Positions 7,187-7,474 of a stretch of 7,474 nucleotides of DNA are shown here, piece after piece. This DNA comes from Bacillota bacterium (GTDB lineage Bacteria; Bacillota; Clostridia; Lachnospirales; Lachnospiraceae), in the NCBI GenBank assembly GCA_023442465.1, contig JAEZZQ010000023.1, forward strand, positions 1 to 7,474, given 5' to 3'. Every line of letters begins with the position of its first letter. The first letter of the stretch is position 1. A program made the position numbers and the translations under genes. The notes under the pieces were generated by a model. The model made no database searches, was not told the origin of the DNA, and worked only from the letters and a program-made list of their open reading frames with translations.

Positions 7187-7231
7187 AAAAACTATCATAC
7201 TTCTTCGGTGGAAGAGGTGTGGTAGTTTTTT
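7187..7231 (+). terminator. Leader hairpin with T-tract, terminator or attenuator-like, copy 2
   Basis: Arms 7187-7206 and 7211-7230 form an uninterrupted 20-bp stem (including three G-T wobbles) with a GGTG loop and six T residues at 7226-7231. Only the outer A-run/CTA and TAG/T-run match the first copy; the inner stem is rebuilt with other pairs, including changes on both sides, in the same 44-nt span. This argues for selection on the folded form. Confidence 0.75.
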
Positions 7232-7246
7232 ATTTGCATTTTAAGG

Positions 7247-7253
7247 AAGGAGG
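7247..7253 (+). promoter_or_regulatory. Ribosome binding site deciding the GTG start at 7261
   Basis: AAGGAGG, extended by a second AGG, lies 7 nt before GTG 7261. It fixes a non-ATG start equivalent to the TTG of the first paralogue. Confidence 0.8.
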
Positions 7254-7260
7254 AGGTCGC

Positions 7261-7474
7261 GTGAATGTCGCATTGTGCGCGGCGTTCTTGGAAGAGGACG
7301 TCTGGGAAAACCGTCTGGTAACGGCGGCTCTCCCACACAGGATTGAAATTACGGAGGGTAATAGCGCAGGGGCACTTCTAAAGATACTGGAATTAAAGCC
7401 GTTTTCGCTGCTCATTGTCGTGTTAAACGGTGTGGCGGGACTGGAAGCGGTACGTCGTCTCAGAGAAAAAGCAC
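7261..7474 (+). CDS. Second pseudo-receiver protein (partial, cut by window end)
   Basis: Seventy-one codons are visible, open to the last base. The product starts MNVALC, as in the protein at 291, and continues with a receiver-like pattern: strand 1 (2-6), a helix, strand 2 (HRIEITEG, 26-33), and a strand-3 region SLLIVVLNGVAGLEAV (49-64) followed by a helix RRLREK (65-70). The VAGLEAVRRLRE stretch fits the receiver GMDGLEALRRLR region well, but the phospho-acceptor position is Ile52 or Val53, not Asp. Beyond the first six residues the two proteins are poorly conserved, in contrast to their nearly identical leaders. It probably heads a second unit with its own downstream surface protein, which cannot be seen here. 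Whether it too lacks an output domain is unknown because the C-terminal part is missing. Confidence 0.75.
   Translation, partial: MNVALCAAFLEEDVWENRLVTAALPHRIEITEGNSAGALLKILELKPFSLLIVVLNGVAGLEAVRRLREKA

Larger units (their letters stand above)
7113..7194 (+). repeat. Conserved regulatory leader, copy 2 (direct repeat)
   Basis: Matches 141-222 at 77 of 82 positions, the first 41 without a difference. It lies about 100 nt after the surface protein gene and precedes a second pseudo-receiver gene, so it marks the start of a second unit. See copy 1 for its elements. Confidence 0.9.

Overview
The window reads as chromosome from a low-to-mid GC Gram-positive bacterium of the class Clostridia, probably a host-associated gut lineage (Oscillospirales/Lachnospirales-like). 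This rests on strong AGGAGG-type ribosome binding sites, TTG and GTG starts, and a huge secreted protein built from modules typical of clostridial surface proteins: an Ig-like module, beta-helix-like repeats, three SLH domains and aromatic/Gly-rich wall-binding repeats. The genus cannot be named from the sequence alone. All genes lie on the + strand.

Layout. Positions 1-290 are non-coding. They hold a long perfect-to-near-perfect hairpin (44-91), then a compact regulatory leader: two 9-bp direct repeats, a TTGAAA-N17-TACCCT promoter with a TG extension, and a hairpin with a T-tract starting about where transcription should begin. Next comes a 129-residue stand-alone pseudo-receiver protein (291-680, TTG start). 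After a 74-nt gap comes a giant surface protein of 2085 residues (755-7012). A GC-rich hairpin follows the stop codon (7048-7077). Then the whole leader recurs (7113-7260), followed by the start of a second, diverged pseudo-receiver gene (7261 to the window end, GTG start).

The window therefore shows one complete unit (leader, pseudo-receiver, giant wall-anchored protein) and the beginning of a second. The two leaders match at 77 of 82 positions, and the first 41 are identical. Their hairpins differ in sequence but keep the same length and pairing. The pseudo-receivers share mainly their first six residues and their general fold pattern. I infer a tandem array of cassettes under a common regulator, with the leader held constant while the encoded proteins diverge. 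The role of the small protein is unknown: it looks like a response-regulator receiver that has lost the phospho-acceptor Asp and has no output domain. No RNA genes, CRISPR arrays, transposases or integrases were seen.
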